Assembly (NCBI GenBank): GCA_903847385.1
Contig: CAINDO010000326.1
Location: 1-35,838 of the forward strand
Length of the DNA: 35,838 nt
From: an uncultured Myxococcales bacterium
Lineage (GTDB): Bacteria; Myxococcota_A; Bradymonadia; UBA7976; UBA1532
Direction of reading: 5' to 3'
Position 1 is the first letter of the stretch; every line of letters begins with the position of its first letter. The notes under the pieces were generated by a model. It was given only the letters and a program-made list of their open reading frames with translations, did not search any database and was not told the DNA's origin. This document shows, piece by piece, positions 1-7,410 of the stretch. A program made the position numbers and the translations under genes.

Positions 1-1367
1 CCGGCGGGGCGGCCGGCGGCCAGGGCGGCAGCGGCGTCTCCGGCGGTACGGGCGGCGCCGGAGCTGGCGGTCTCGGCACCGGCGGCGACGCCGCGGGCGG
101 CGCGGACGCAGGCAGCGGGGGCGCGGGCACGGACGCGGCGGTCTCCGAGGCCTGCCTCCCGGTCTGCGAGCGGGTGGCCGACTGCGCCGCCGAGGTCTGT
201 GGTGAGGCCGCGGCGGGCGCCCGCGCGGCGATCCTGCAGGACTGCGGGGCCACGTGCGGCGGCAATCCCTCGTTCGAGATCGTCGCCGGCGGCATCGAGA
301 CGTGTGGGGATCTCGTCGACTTCGGTCGGCAGTCCCTCGGTGCGACCTTCAACACGGTCTGCGACGCCGCGGCCGTGCCGGACGAGGTCTACCCGGTCTG
401 CGAGATCTTCGGCGAGCGCCTGTCCACCTGCCTGGTCGAGGCCTGTCCGGCCATGCGGGCCGTCGCCGGCGCGGCGGCCGGCGCGTACCGCTACTACTGC
501 AACGGCGCCGCCAACAACGGCGAGCTCGACCCGATTCAGCTCGCCATGTACCTCAGCCCGGAGACGCCCTGCGACACGCAGTTCATCGCCGACATCGTCG
601 CCGAGCAGACGGGCGAGGGCGGCGACCTCGCACCGTTCTGTGCCCACGGACCGTACAACTCTCCGCAGACCTGCGCCGCCGCCTGCGCGGACATCGGGCC
701 GTGCATTCAGCCCGGGGCGGACGGTCAGGAGCTGCGCGACCCGGACTTCTGCGCGTACGTCTGCGCGGTCGGGGCGTCGCCGTCGTCCGAGGTCTGGGCG
801 TGCCTCGAGGCCACGGGACCCGAGCAGTGCGAGGCGGCCTTCGCGTGTTTCGCGCTCAACACCCCGCCGGAGGTCCCCGAGTGCGCGCCCTACGCCGCCC
901 GCGTGGCCGCGTGCACCCACGAGACGTGCCCGACGGTCGCGCCCTACGACGCCGGCCTGACGTACGTTCTGGGTCTGTACTGCAACCAGGCCGTGCAGTC
1001 CGATCCGAACGCGCGCGCCGTGGTGTCCGCGGTCACGGCCGAGACCCCCTGTGACGACATGGCCATCGCCCCGCTCGTCGTCGGCCTCACCACGGACGAC
1101 CCCGCCCGCGAGGACGACGGCACCCTGGCGCTCTACTGCGCCGGCACCTCGGCCATGCGCGACGCAGCGACCTGCGCCGCCGCCTGCGAGCGCCTGAGCC
1201 CCTGCCTGCCGGACACCGCGGACGCCCGGGCGTTGCGCAACACGGACTACTGCACGTTCTTCTGCGGCACGGACCAGGGCGGCGTCACGCCCGAACAGTG
1301 GGCCTGCGTCGGCGCGGCGAGCGTCGGCGACTGCGACACGACCCTGGGCTGCTTCCAGGCGCCCTGA
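1..1367 (+). CDS. Cys-rich exported protein with duplicated domain, 5' end missing
   Basis: The reading frame is open from the first bases of the window (codons start at base 3) to TGA at 1365-1367, so the gene begins upstream. The first 50 or so residues are a Gly/Ala/Ser linker (GGAAGGQGGSGVSGGTGG and so on), the kind that follows a lipoprotein signal in myxobacterial surface proteins; the signal itself is outside the window. A GTG at 174 is only an internal codon. After the linker comes a Cys-rich domain (about 156-372), then two clearly homologous domains (about 396-855 and 882-1355). Both start C-x9-C-x4-C and share YCN, TPCD, TCAAAC and WAC motifs, ending in CF. The many paired cysteines suggest disulfides outside the cytoplasm. 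I do not recognise a named family. It converges on aroC with 3 bases between the stops. Confidence 0.75.
   Translation, partial: GGAAGGQGGSGVSGGTGGAGAGGLGTGGDAAGGADAGSGGAGTDAAVSEACLPVCERVADCAAEVCGEAAAGARAAILQDCGATCGGNPSFEIVAGGIETCGDLVDFGRQSLGATFNTVCDAAAVPDEVYPVCEIFGERLSTCLVEACPAMRAVAGAAAGAYRYYCNGAANNGELDPIQLAMYLSPETPCDTQFIADIVAEQTGEGGDLAPFCAHGPYNSPQTCAAACADIGPCIQPGADGQELRDPDFCAYVCAVGASPSSEVWACLEATGPEQCEAAFACFALNTPPEVPECAPYAARVAACTHETCPTVAPYDAGLTYVLGLYCNQAVQSDPNARAVVSAVTAETPCDDMAIAPLVVGLTTDDPAREDDGTLALYCAGTSAMRDAATCAAACERLSPCLPDTADARALRNTDYCTFFCGTDQGGVTPEQWACVGAASVGDCDTTLGCFQAP
396..1355 (+). repeat. Two tandem copies of a Cys-rich protein domain
   Basis: Copy A (about 396-855) and copy B (about 882-1355) align through their cysteines: C-x9-C-x4-C at the start, then YCN, TPCD, an FC/YC followed by TCAAAC and PC, FC/YC, WAC and a final CF. 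The copies have diverged in sequence but keep nearly all cysteines, which points to an old in-gene duplication with a conserved disulfide pattern. Confidence 0.7.
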
Positions 1368-1370
1368 GCG

Positions 1371-2456
1371 TCAGGGCCGCAGCGCGCGCAGTCGGAGCGC
1401 GTGGTCGGCCAGCACCATCAGCACGGCGGCCTCGACGATGGGCACGGCCCGCGGCACCACGCAGGGGTCGTGCCGGCCCTTGTTCCGCAGCGTCGTCTCG
1501 CGTCCATCGCGCGTGACGGTCGTCTGCTCCTGGAAGTGGGTTGCCACGGGTTTCCAGGCCGTCCGCAGGGTGATGTCCTCGCCCGTGCTGATTCCGCCGA
1601 GCAGGCCGCCGGCGTCGTTCTTGCGGGTGCGCACGCGCCCGGTGCCGGCCTCGACGTGGAACGGATCGTTGTGGACCGTGCCGCGCATGCGCGCCGCCTC
1701 GAAGCCCCGCCCGATCTCGAAGCCCTTGCAGGCAGGGATCGACAGGCAGGCGTGGCCCAGGTCCGCGCTCAACTTGTCGAAGACCGGCGCGCCGAGCCCG
1801 GCGGGCACGCCCCGCGCCACGCAGCCGATCACGCCGCCGATGGTGTCCCCGGCCTTGCGGACCTCGGCGATGTGTTCGGCCATGCGCTCGGCGGCCTCGG
1901 CGTCCGGGCAGCGCACCGCGTTCGCCTCGACCTCGGCGCGCTGCACGCGGCCGGTGTCGATCTGCGCGGTGACCTCGCCCACGGCCTCGACCCAGGCCAG
2001 GACCTCGACGCCGTAGGTGACCGCCAGAAACTGCCGCGCGATGGCCCCGGCGGCCACCCGGGCGGCCGTCTCCCGCGCGCTCGCCCGGCCGCCGCCGCGG
2101 TGGTCGCGCAGGCCGTAGCGGGCGTCGTAGGTGAAGTCGGCGTGACCCGGTCGGTAGACGTCCCGGATCGCGTCGTAGGCCGACGGGTCGGCGTCCTCGT
2201 TGCGGATGAGCAGGGCGATGGGCGTGCCCGTGGTGCGGCCCTCGAAGACACCGCTCAGGATCTCGGCGCGGTCGGGCTCTTTGCGGCGGGTCGTCAGGCG
2301 GCTCTGGCCCGGCCGGCGGCGGTCCAGGTCGGTCTGGATGACCGCCGGATCGAGCGCGAGCCCGGGCGGGCAGCCATCGACCACGCAGCCGATGCCCGCG
2401 CCGTGCGACTCGCCGAAGGTCGTGACGCGGAACAGGAGGCCGGTGCTGCTCGACAC
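1371..2456 (-). CDS. aroC: Chorismate synthase
   Basis: Converts 5-enolpyruvylshikimate 3-phosphate to chorismate, the last step of the shikimate pathway, using reduced FMN in the cytoplasm. The 361 residues match the family's usual length. Visible signatures are GESHG at residues 15-19, the RRPGQSRLTTRRKEPD block near residue 47, the GGGRASARETAARVAAGAIA block near 125, and a C-terminal GRHDPCVVPRAVP segment. The start is GTG at 2456-2454, which begins one base after the stop of the upstream E1-alpha gene, so the two are probably co-transcribed and translationally coupled. No other aromatic amino-acid gene is next to it. A start further upstream would run into the E1-alpha gene. Confidence 0.97.
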   Translation of the reverse strand: MSSSTGLLFRVTTFGESHGAGIGCVVDGCPPGLALDPAVIQTDLDRRRPGQSRLTTRRKEPDRAEILSGVFEGRTTGTPIALLIRNEDADPSAYDAIRDVYRPGHADFTYDARYGLRDHRGGGRASARETAARVAAGAIARQFLAVTYGVEVLAWVEAVGEVTAQIDTGRVQRAEVEANAVRCPDAEAAERMAEHIAEVRKAGDTIGGVIGCVARGVPAGLGAPVFDKLSADLGHACLSIPACKGFEIGRGFEAARMRGTVHNDPFHVEAGTGRVRTRKNDAGGLLGGISTGEDITLRTAWKPVATHFQEQTTVTRDGRETTLRNKGRHDPCVVPRAVPIVEAAVLMVLADHALRLRALRP

Positions 2457-2457
2457 C

Positions 2458-3540
2458 TCAGGCCCAGACGCCGTCCGCGACGGTGGCCGGATCGGGCTCG
2501 CGCGTGCCCTTGCCGGACACGGCCTCGCGGGCCGCGGCCTCGATGGCGGCGTCCACCTGCGCCTCGATGACCGCGAGGCGCTCCGGGGCGATGCCGCGCG
2601 CCTGGACCAGCCAGGTCTCGTAGCAGCCGACGGGGTCGCGTTTGCCCCAGTGCTGATAGACCTCGGCGGGGAAGAGGTCGCGGGCCTCGCGCTCGTCGTG
2701 CGTGGCGTGGCCGCCCATGCGGAAGGTCTGCGCGACGATCATCACGGGACCCTCGCCGCGGCGGCACAGGTCGGCGGCGATCGCCGTGGCGGCGTAGACG
2801 TCCAGCACGTGGTTGCCGTCGACGACCAGGCCCTTCATGCCGTAGGCCGCGGCGAGATCGGCGAAGTCCCCGGTGAAGTGCACGGGGCCCCGGGTGCCCA
2901 GCGCGACCTGGTTGTTCTGCACGAAGCAGATGAAGGGCGTTCGCGCGGAGGCGGCCATGCGCAGGCCCTCGTGGACCGCGCCCGTGGCCGTGGAGCCATC
3001 GCCCGTCCAGGTCACGGCCACACGCGGCTCGTTGCGCAGCTTGAAGGCCAGCGCGCACCCGGCCATGACCGGCACCAGGTCGCCGATGTGGCTGATCGGG
3101 GGCACGACGCCGTGTTTCAGGTCGCCGATGTGCAGGTCGCGGCCCTGGGTGATGCAGTCCGTGGTGCCCAGGTAGGCGGCGAAACACTCGACCATCGACA
3201 TGCCGCGCTGAAAACAGGCCGCGGCGTTGCGGATCATGGGGCCGACGACGTCGTCCGGCCGCAGGGCGGCGCACGCGCCGATGGTGACGGCCTCCTCGCC
3301 GGAGCCGAGCCAGGCCTTGACGATCACGCCCTGCTTCACCCATCGCTTCAGGTGGATGTCGTGCAGGCGGGCGCGGACCAGGCCCTCGTAGAGCGCCAGC
3401 AACTGCGCCTCGTCCAGCGCGGCGATGCGGGCGGCTCGCTCGGGGTCGGCGGTGAGTCGGGCGGCGAACTCGGCCTGAACGGCCGGATCGGGCTGCCAGT
3501 CGACGTACTCGGGGAATTCGTAGGCGGCGTAGCGTTTCAC
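2458..3540 (-). CDS. 2-oxoacid (pyruvate or branched-chain) dehydrogenase E1 component, alpha subunit
   Basis: Thiamine-diphosphate-dependent E1-alpha subunit of a 2-oxoacid dehydrogenase complex, which decarboxylates the oxoacid and passes the acyl group to the E2 lipoyl domain. The ThDP/Mg motif is clear: GDG at residues 180-182 followed by NN at 209-210. The segment RMGGHATHDE near the end of the catalytic core is the usual phosphorylation-loop region. The start chosen is GTG at 3540-3538 (protein MKRYAAYEFPEY..., 360 residues, normal size), with GAGG 8 bases upstream; the same frame stays open further upstream but there lies on the antisense of the J-domain gene. No beta subunit, E2 or E3 is nearby, which is unusual because alpha and beta are normally adjacent. 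Pyruvate versus branched-chain substrate cannot be told from the sequence. Confidence 0.9.
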   Translation of the reverse strand: MKRYAAYEFPEYVDWQPDPAVQAEFAARLTADPERAARIAALDEAQLLALYEGLVRARLHDIHLKRWVKQGVIVKAWLGSGEEAVTIGACAALRPDDVVGPMIRNAAACFQRGMSMVECFAAYLGTTDCITQGRDLHIGDLKHGVVPPISHIGDLVPVMAGCALAFKLRNEPRVAVTWTGDGSTATGAVHEGLRMAASARTPFICFVQNNQVALGTRGPVHFTGDFADLAAAYGMKGLVVDGNHVLDVYAATAIAADLCRRGEGPVMIVAQTFRMGGHATHDEREARDLFPAEVYQHWGKRDPVGCYETWLVQARGIAPERLAVIEAQVDAAIEAAAREAVSGKGTREPDPATVADGVWA

Positions 3541-3563
3541 GAGGGCTGCCTCTACCGCGAAAG

Positions 3564-3573
3564 CGACATGTCG
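3564..3573. promoter_or_regulatory. Perfect 10-bp palindrome in divergent promoter region
   Basis: CGACATGTCG lies in the 84-base spacer between the divergent E1-alpha and J-domain genes. It is a perfect dyad and could be an operator for either gene, but there is only one copy and no known consensus is claimed. Confidence 0.25.
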
Positions 3574-3624
3574 TAAAGGCCCAAGACCCTTGTCCGCGCG
3601 CCGCGGGTGGTTAACGGTGTGGGC

Positions 3625-4563
3625 ATGAGCACCACGCACTCCGGCAACACCGATCTGTATCGCATCCTCGGCGTCGCCCGCACCGCGGACGCCGACGAGA
3701 TCAAGAAGGCCTACCGCGCGCTGGCGAAGCAGTACCATCCGGACCTGAACCCCGGGGACAAACGCTCCGAGGAGAAGTTCAAAGAGGTCTCCGCCGCCTT
3801 CGCGGTCCTCGGCGACGAGAAGAAGCGCGCCACGTACGACGAATTCGGCGCCGACGGTCTGCGCGAGGGCTTCGACGCCGACGCCGCGCGCAACTACAAA
3901 CGTTGGGCGCAGCAGTCCGCCGGCGGGCGCGGCGCCCCGGGCGGCGACTTCGGCGGCATGGGCGGCGCGGGGCCCTTCGGCGGCTTCGGCGACCTGAACG
4001 ACATCCTCGGCAGCCTCTTCGGGGGCGGCCTGGGGGGCGGTCGCCAGCGCACGCACCGGCGCGGCGCCGACACGGAGACCGAGGTCGTCCTGAGCGTCCG
4101 CGAGGCGATCGAGGGCGTCGAGGTCATGCCCGGCGACCTGCCCGGCCGCGTGCGCATCCCCCCCGGCGTGGCCACCGGCCAGCGCATTCGCGTCCCGGGG
4201 AAAGGCGCGGTCGGCCCCGCGGGCCCCGGCGACCTCTTCATCAAGGTCCAGGTCTCGCCGCCCATCGGGTTCCGCCTGGACCCGCAGGCCCCGGACGACC
4301 TGGAGGTCGATCTGCCCGTGACCATCGCGCAGGCGATGCTCGGCGCCTCGGTCACCGTGCCGACCCCCGAGGCCGGGACGGTTCAGCTTCGCGTCCCGGC
4401 GGGCGCGCAGAGCGGTCAGCGGCTGCGTCTGCGCGGCAAGGGCCTGCCCAAGAAGGGCGGCGACCGCGGTGACCTGCTGGCGCGCCTGCTGGTCCGCGTG
4501 CCGCGCACGGACGACCCGCGCGCCCAGGAGCTGGCCCGGGAGCTGGAGCAGTTCTACGCGTGA
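3625..4563 (+). CDS. J-domain chaperone, CbpA-type (no zinc finger)
   Basis: Co-chaperone that delivers clients to DnaK and stimulates its ATPase. The N-terminal J domain spans about residues 10-75 with the HPD motif at 38-40. A Gly/Phe-rich region (about 95-140) follows, then the two beta-rich substrate-binding domains (about 155-305). The CxxCxGxG zinc-finger repeats of true DnaJ are absent, so it is a type II/CbpA-like protein of 312 residues. I chose ATG 3625; an in-frame GTG at 3607 would add six residues, and neither has a strong ribosome-binding site. Its TGA overlaps the GTG start of the patatin gene by 4 bases (GTGA, 4560-4563), so the two are translationally coupled. There is no dnaK or grpE nearby, so this is probably an accessory J-protein rather than the main one. 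Confidence 0.93.
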   Translation: MSTTHSGNTDLYRILGVARTADADEIKKAYRALAKQYHPDLNPGDKRSEEKFKEVSAAFAVLGDEKKRATYDEFGADGLREGFDADAARNYKRWAQQSAGGRGAPGGDFGGMGGAGPFGGFGDLNDILGSLFGGGLGGGRQRTHRRGADTETEVVLSVREAIEGVEVMPGDLPGRVRIPPGVATGQRIRVPGKGAVGPAGPGDLFIKVQVSPPIGFRLDPQAPDDLEVDLPVTIAQAMLGASVTVPTPEAGTVQLRVPAGAQSGQRLRLRGKGLPKKGGDRGDLLARLLVRVPRTDDPRAQELARELEQFYA

Positions 4564-6638
4564 GCCCTTCGCCCGAGATCGACTTCTTCGCCCACGAGAC
4601 CTACGCCGCCGCCCCCCGGGAGTGTGATCTCGTCCTCGAGGGCGGCATCGCCGGGGGGGTCGTGTACCCGCGCGCCGTCCTCGAGATCGCCCGCTCGCAC
4701 CGCCTCCGCAATGTCGGCGGGGCCTCCGCCGGGGCCATCGCCGTCGCGCTGGCGGCCGCCGCCGAATTCGCCCGCGCGAAGGGGCTCACCGGGCCGGGCC
4801 AGGGCTATCCCGGGCTCGCCGCCGTCGACGCCGACCTGGCCCGCCCGGGCGTGCTGCGCGGACTCTTCGAGCCGCGCCCGAATGCCCGCCCGCTGGTCGA
4901 CTTCGTCGTGAAGCTCTTCGCCGAGAAGGCCGCGCGGGACGACGACGCCCCGGACGGCGTGGGCACGCACCGCCTCTCGGCGGACGACGACCTCGGGACA
5001 CGCTGGGGCAAGAAGCTGCGGCGCGCCCGACCGTGGCTGCGCGCCCTGAGACACTTCGAGCGTGGCCACGCCGTGGGCGGCCTGACGGGCGGGGGCATCG
5101 GCCTTTTGCTCGCCGCGCCCGCGGTCGCCTGGACCGCCGGGCAGGGGACGCCCCTGGGGTACGCCGCGAGCGCCTTGTGCGGGCTGAGCTTCTTCACCGC
5201 GGGGTCGTTCCTGGGCAGCCTGCTGGGCGCCGTGGACGAGGCGCTCACGCTGGTGGACGTCAACCTGCAGCCCGGGCAGCACTTCGGCCTTTGCCCGGGT
5301 GTGGGACCCGGCGGCGCCGCGCGGCCCACGGCCCTTTTCGACTGGCTGCACCACCACGTGCAGCGCATCGCCGGCCGCGGCCCGGGCGACGCGCCGCTCA
5401 CGTTCGACGACCTGGCGAACCTGCCCGAACGGCGGGCGATCCAGGCGCGCATGGTCACCACCAACCTGAACGCGCAGCGGGCGCACCGCGTGCCCTTCGA
5501 GGACGGCGAGGTCTTCCTCTACCGGCGCGCCGAGCTGAAGGGGATCCTGCCCGAAGCGGTCTTCCGGGCGCTCGAGGCGGCCTCGCACGAGCCGCCGCCC
5601 GGCGTCGCGCGGCGCCTGCCCGCCTCCGGCGAGTACGGTTTCTTCCCCGGCGACGGCCGCATGCCGGTCATCGTGGGCGTGCGCCTGAGCATGAGCTTCC
5701 CGCTCGTGTTCGCCGCCGTGCGGCTCTACATGGTGCGCTCCGACGCCACCGCCGGCGGCGCGAAGGACACGCGGCCGCTCTCGCCCGAGGCCGACCTCGT
5801 CGAGTGCTGGTTCAGCGACGGTGGCATCTGCAACAACTTCCCCCTGCAGTTCTTCGACACCTGGTTTCCCGAGCGCCCGACCTTCGGCATCAACCTGTCG
5901 GACACGCCGATCGCCGGCTCGGCGCTGCGCGACCAGAGCCGCGGCGGGCCGCCGGACGACTTCGTCGACCACCGTGAGCTCGGCGACGAGCGCCGGGACG
6001 ACTGGGCCCCCCATGAGCTGCGCGGCGCCGGCGACTTCCTCTCGGCGCTGGTCGAGACGCTCCTGGCCCACCGCGACAACGCGCTGACCCGCCTGGCCAG
6101 CTACCGCGAGCGGGTGGCCACGGTCCGACTCGACGCGGGTGAAGGCGCGCTGAACATCGACATGCCCCCGGCGACCATCGACGCGCTCGCCGAGCGGGGG
6201 CGCGTCGCGGCGGCCCGGCTCAAGGGGCTGGCCTTCGAGCGGCACCAGTGGGTGCGCCTGCGCACGCTGCTCGGCGCCCTGGAGAACGAGGTCCTGCGCA
6301 TGCAGCAGTATTGGCTCAACCGGGACGCCGTGGTCGCCGCACCCGTCGCCGGGTTCGACGGGCTGCGCGGCGACTGGCAGCGGCTCCTGAACCTGGCCCG
6401 CGCCGCCGAGGGGACGCCGGAGGCGATGTATCCCGCCGTGGCGCCGGGCGAACACAGGACGGACGCGGAGATCGACGCCTGGTACCTCGAGTTCGAGGCC
6501 CGGATGAACGCGTTGCTCGCGCTCATGGAGGCCTGGACGCCCGGCCCCGGCGACGCGCAGCCCTTCCTCGACGCCGGTCGCGAGCGGTCCGTGTCGCCCC
6601 AGCCACGCGGGGAGCACCGGGTGACCTCGAAGGTCTGA
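4560..6638 (+). CDS. Patatin-like phospholipase with membrane hairpin
   Basis: Predicted lipid acyl hydrolase with a Ser-Asp dyad. The oxyanion-hole region is EGGIAGGVVYP near residues 22-32, the nucleophile elbow GASAG gives Ser56, and the catalytic Asp is probably D420 in the SDGG motif. Between them lies a long insertion whose residues about 172-222 are hydrophobic and Gly-rich, enough for two membrane-spanning helices, so the enzyme is likely anchored in the inner membrane. At 692 residues it is larger than simple bacterial patatins. GTG 4560 overlaps the stop of the J-domain gene, so co-translation is expected. The C-terminal third (about 500-690) has no motif I recognise. Catalytic class is well supported; substrate is unknown. 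Confidence 0.88.
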   Translation: MSPSPEIDFFAHETYAAAPRECDLVLEGGIAGGVVYPRAVLEIARSHRLRNVGGASAGAIAVALAAAAEFARAKGLTGPGQGYPGLAAVDADLARPGVLRGLFEPRPNARPLVDFVVKLFAEKAARDDDAPDGVGTHRLSADDDLGTRWGKKLRRARPWLRALRHFERGHAVGGLTGGGIGLLLAAPAVAWTAGQGTPLGYAASALCGLSFFTAGSFLGSLLGAVDEALTLVDVNLQPGQHFGLCPGVGPGGAARPTALFDWLHHHVQRIAGRGPGDAPLTFDDLANLPERRAIQARMVTTNLNAQRAHRVPFEDGEVFLYRRAELKGILPEAVFRALEAASHEPPPGVARRLPASGEYGFFPGDGRMPVIVGVRLSMSFPLVFAAVRLYMVRSDATAGGAKDTRPLSPEADLVECWFSDGGICNNFPLQFFDTWFPERPTFGINLSDTPIAGSALRDQSRGGPPDDFVDHRELGDERRDDWAPHELRGAGDFLSALVETLLAHRDNALTRLASYRERVATVRLDAGEGALNIDMPPATIDALAERGRVAAARLKGLAFERHQWVRLRTLLGALENEVLRMQQYWLNRDAVVAAPVAGFDGLRGDWQRLLNLARAAEGTPEAMYPAVAPGEHRTDAEIDAWYLEFEARMNALLALMEAWTPGPGDAQPFLDAGRERSVSPQPRGEHRVTSKV

Positions 6639-6659
6639 CGAGGGCCGCCCGCACGAACC

Positions 6660-6679
6660 CCGGCATTCCGGTATGCTGG
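6660..6679. other. Imperfect dyad between patatin and PAS genes
   Basis: CCGGCAT (6660-6666) and ATGCTGG (6673-6679) pair as a 7-bp stem with one G-T and a 6-base loop. It lies 21 bases after the patatin stop and about 60 before the PAS start. No T-run follows, so it may be a weak terminator or an operator rather than a classical terminator. Confidence 0.25.
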
Positions 6680-6740
6680 TGGGCGTGCGCACGACGCGCG
6701 GCCCGGCCGCCGAACGCAGGCGCACGGATCAAGGTGCTCC

Positions 6741-7370
6741 ATGACCAGTCCCGCCCGCCCCGACCGCCTGCGCAACCGCGCGGATGAGCTGGTGCGCCGG
6801 CGCGAGGCGTCTCTGCCGCCGGACGTCCGCTCACTCTCCGCCGACGACGCACAACGGGTGATCCACGAGCTTCGGGTGCACGAGACCGAGCTCGGCCTGC
6901 AGAACGAGGAGCTCTTGCGCCTGCAGGGCGAGCTCGAGGCCCTGCGCGCCCGCTACTTCGACTTCTTTCAGCTCGCGCCCGTCGGCTATCTCATCCTCGC
7001 GACGGACGGCTCGATCCTCGAGGTCAACCAGGCCGCCTCGGACCTGCTCGGGATCCCGCGGGCCGGGCTGATCGGCCAGCGAATCACCCGGTATGTCGTC
7101 CAGGACGATCAGGACGCGTATTACCTGCACCGCCGGCGACTCCACGGAGCCGACGTACCCCACGCCTGCGAACTCCGGATGGTGCGGGCGGACGGGTCGA
7201 TCTTCCCGGTGCTGCTCACCGCCTCGGCCGCCGGCGACGCGGGCACGATTCGCGTCGTGCTGACCGACATCGGCGACCGCCGCCGCCTCGAAGCCGAGCG
7301 GGCGACGCTCCTGGTGGAGCTCGAGGCCGCGCGGCGGGCCGGCGAGTTCGCCTCCGCGACGCCGCGCTGA
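6741..7370 (+). CDS. Stand-alone PAS-domain protein
   Basis: A 209-residue cytoplasmic sensor module. The N-terminal 70 residues are Arg/Glu/Leu-rich and helical, with the segment HELRVHETELGLQNEELL followed by the linker YFDFFQLAPVGYLIL, a pattern common just before PAS domains of hybrid kinases. The PAS domain covers about residues 75-185 and ends at DIGDRRR. A short helix follows and the protein then stops, exactly where a histidine kinase or GGDEF domain would normally start. The next 40 bases run straight into the 3' end of the oppositely oriented phosphatase gene, so no kinase remnant is hidden downstream. It may work as a dimerising sensor or partner of another kinase; the ligand is unknown. 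Confidence 0.85.
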   Translation: MTSPARPDRLRNRADELVRRREASLPPDVRSLSADDAQRVIHELRVHETELGLQNEELLRLQGELEALRARYFDFFQLAPVGYLILATDGSILEVNQAASDLLGIPRAGLIGQRITRYVVQDDQDAYYLHRRRLHGADVPHACELRMVRADGSIFPVLLTASAAGDAGTIRVVLTDIGDRRRLEAERATLLVELEAARRAGEFASATPR

Positions 7371-7410
7371 CGCGCGACGCGCAGGTCCGACGCCCCGGGC
7401 CCGCGGCGCC

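Noticed and set aside
7371..7410. GC-rich partial dyad between the convergent PAS and phosphatase genes
   Set aside because: The pairing is broken by mismatches and there is no T-run on either strand, so a terminator cannot be supported.
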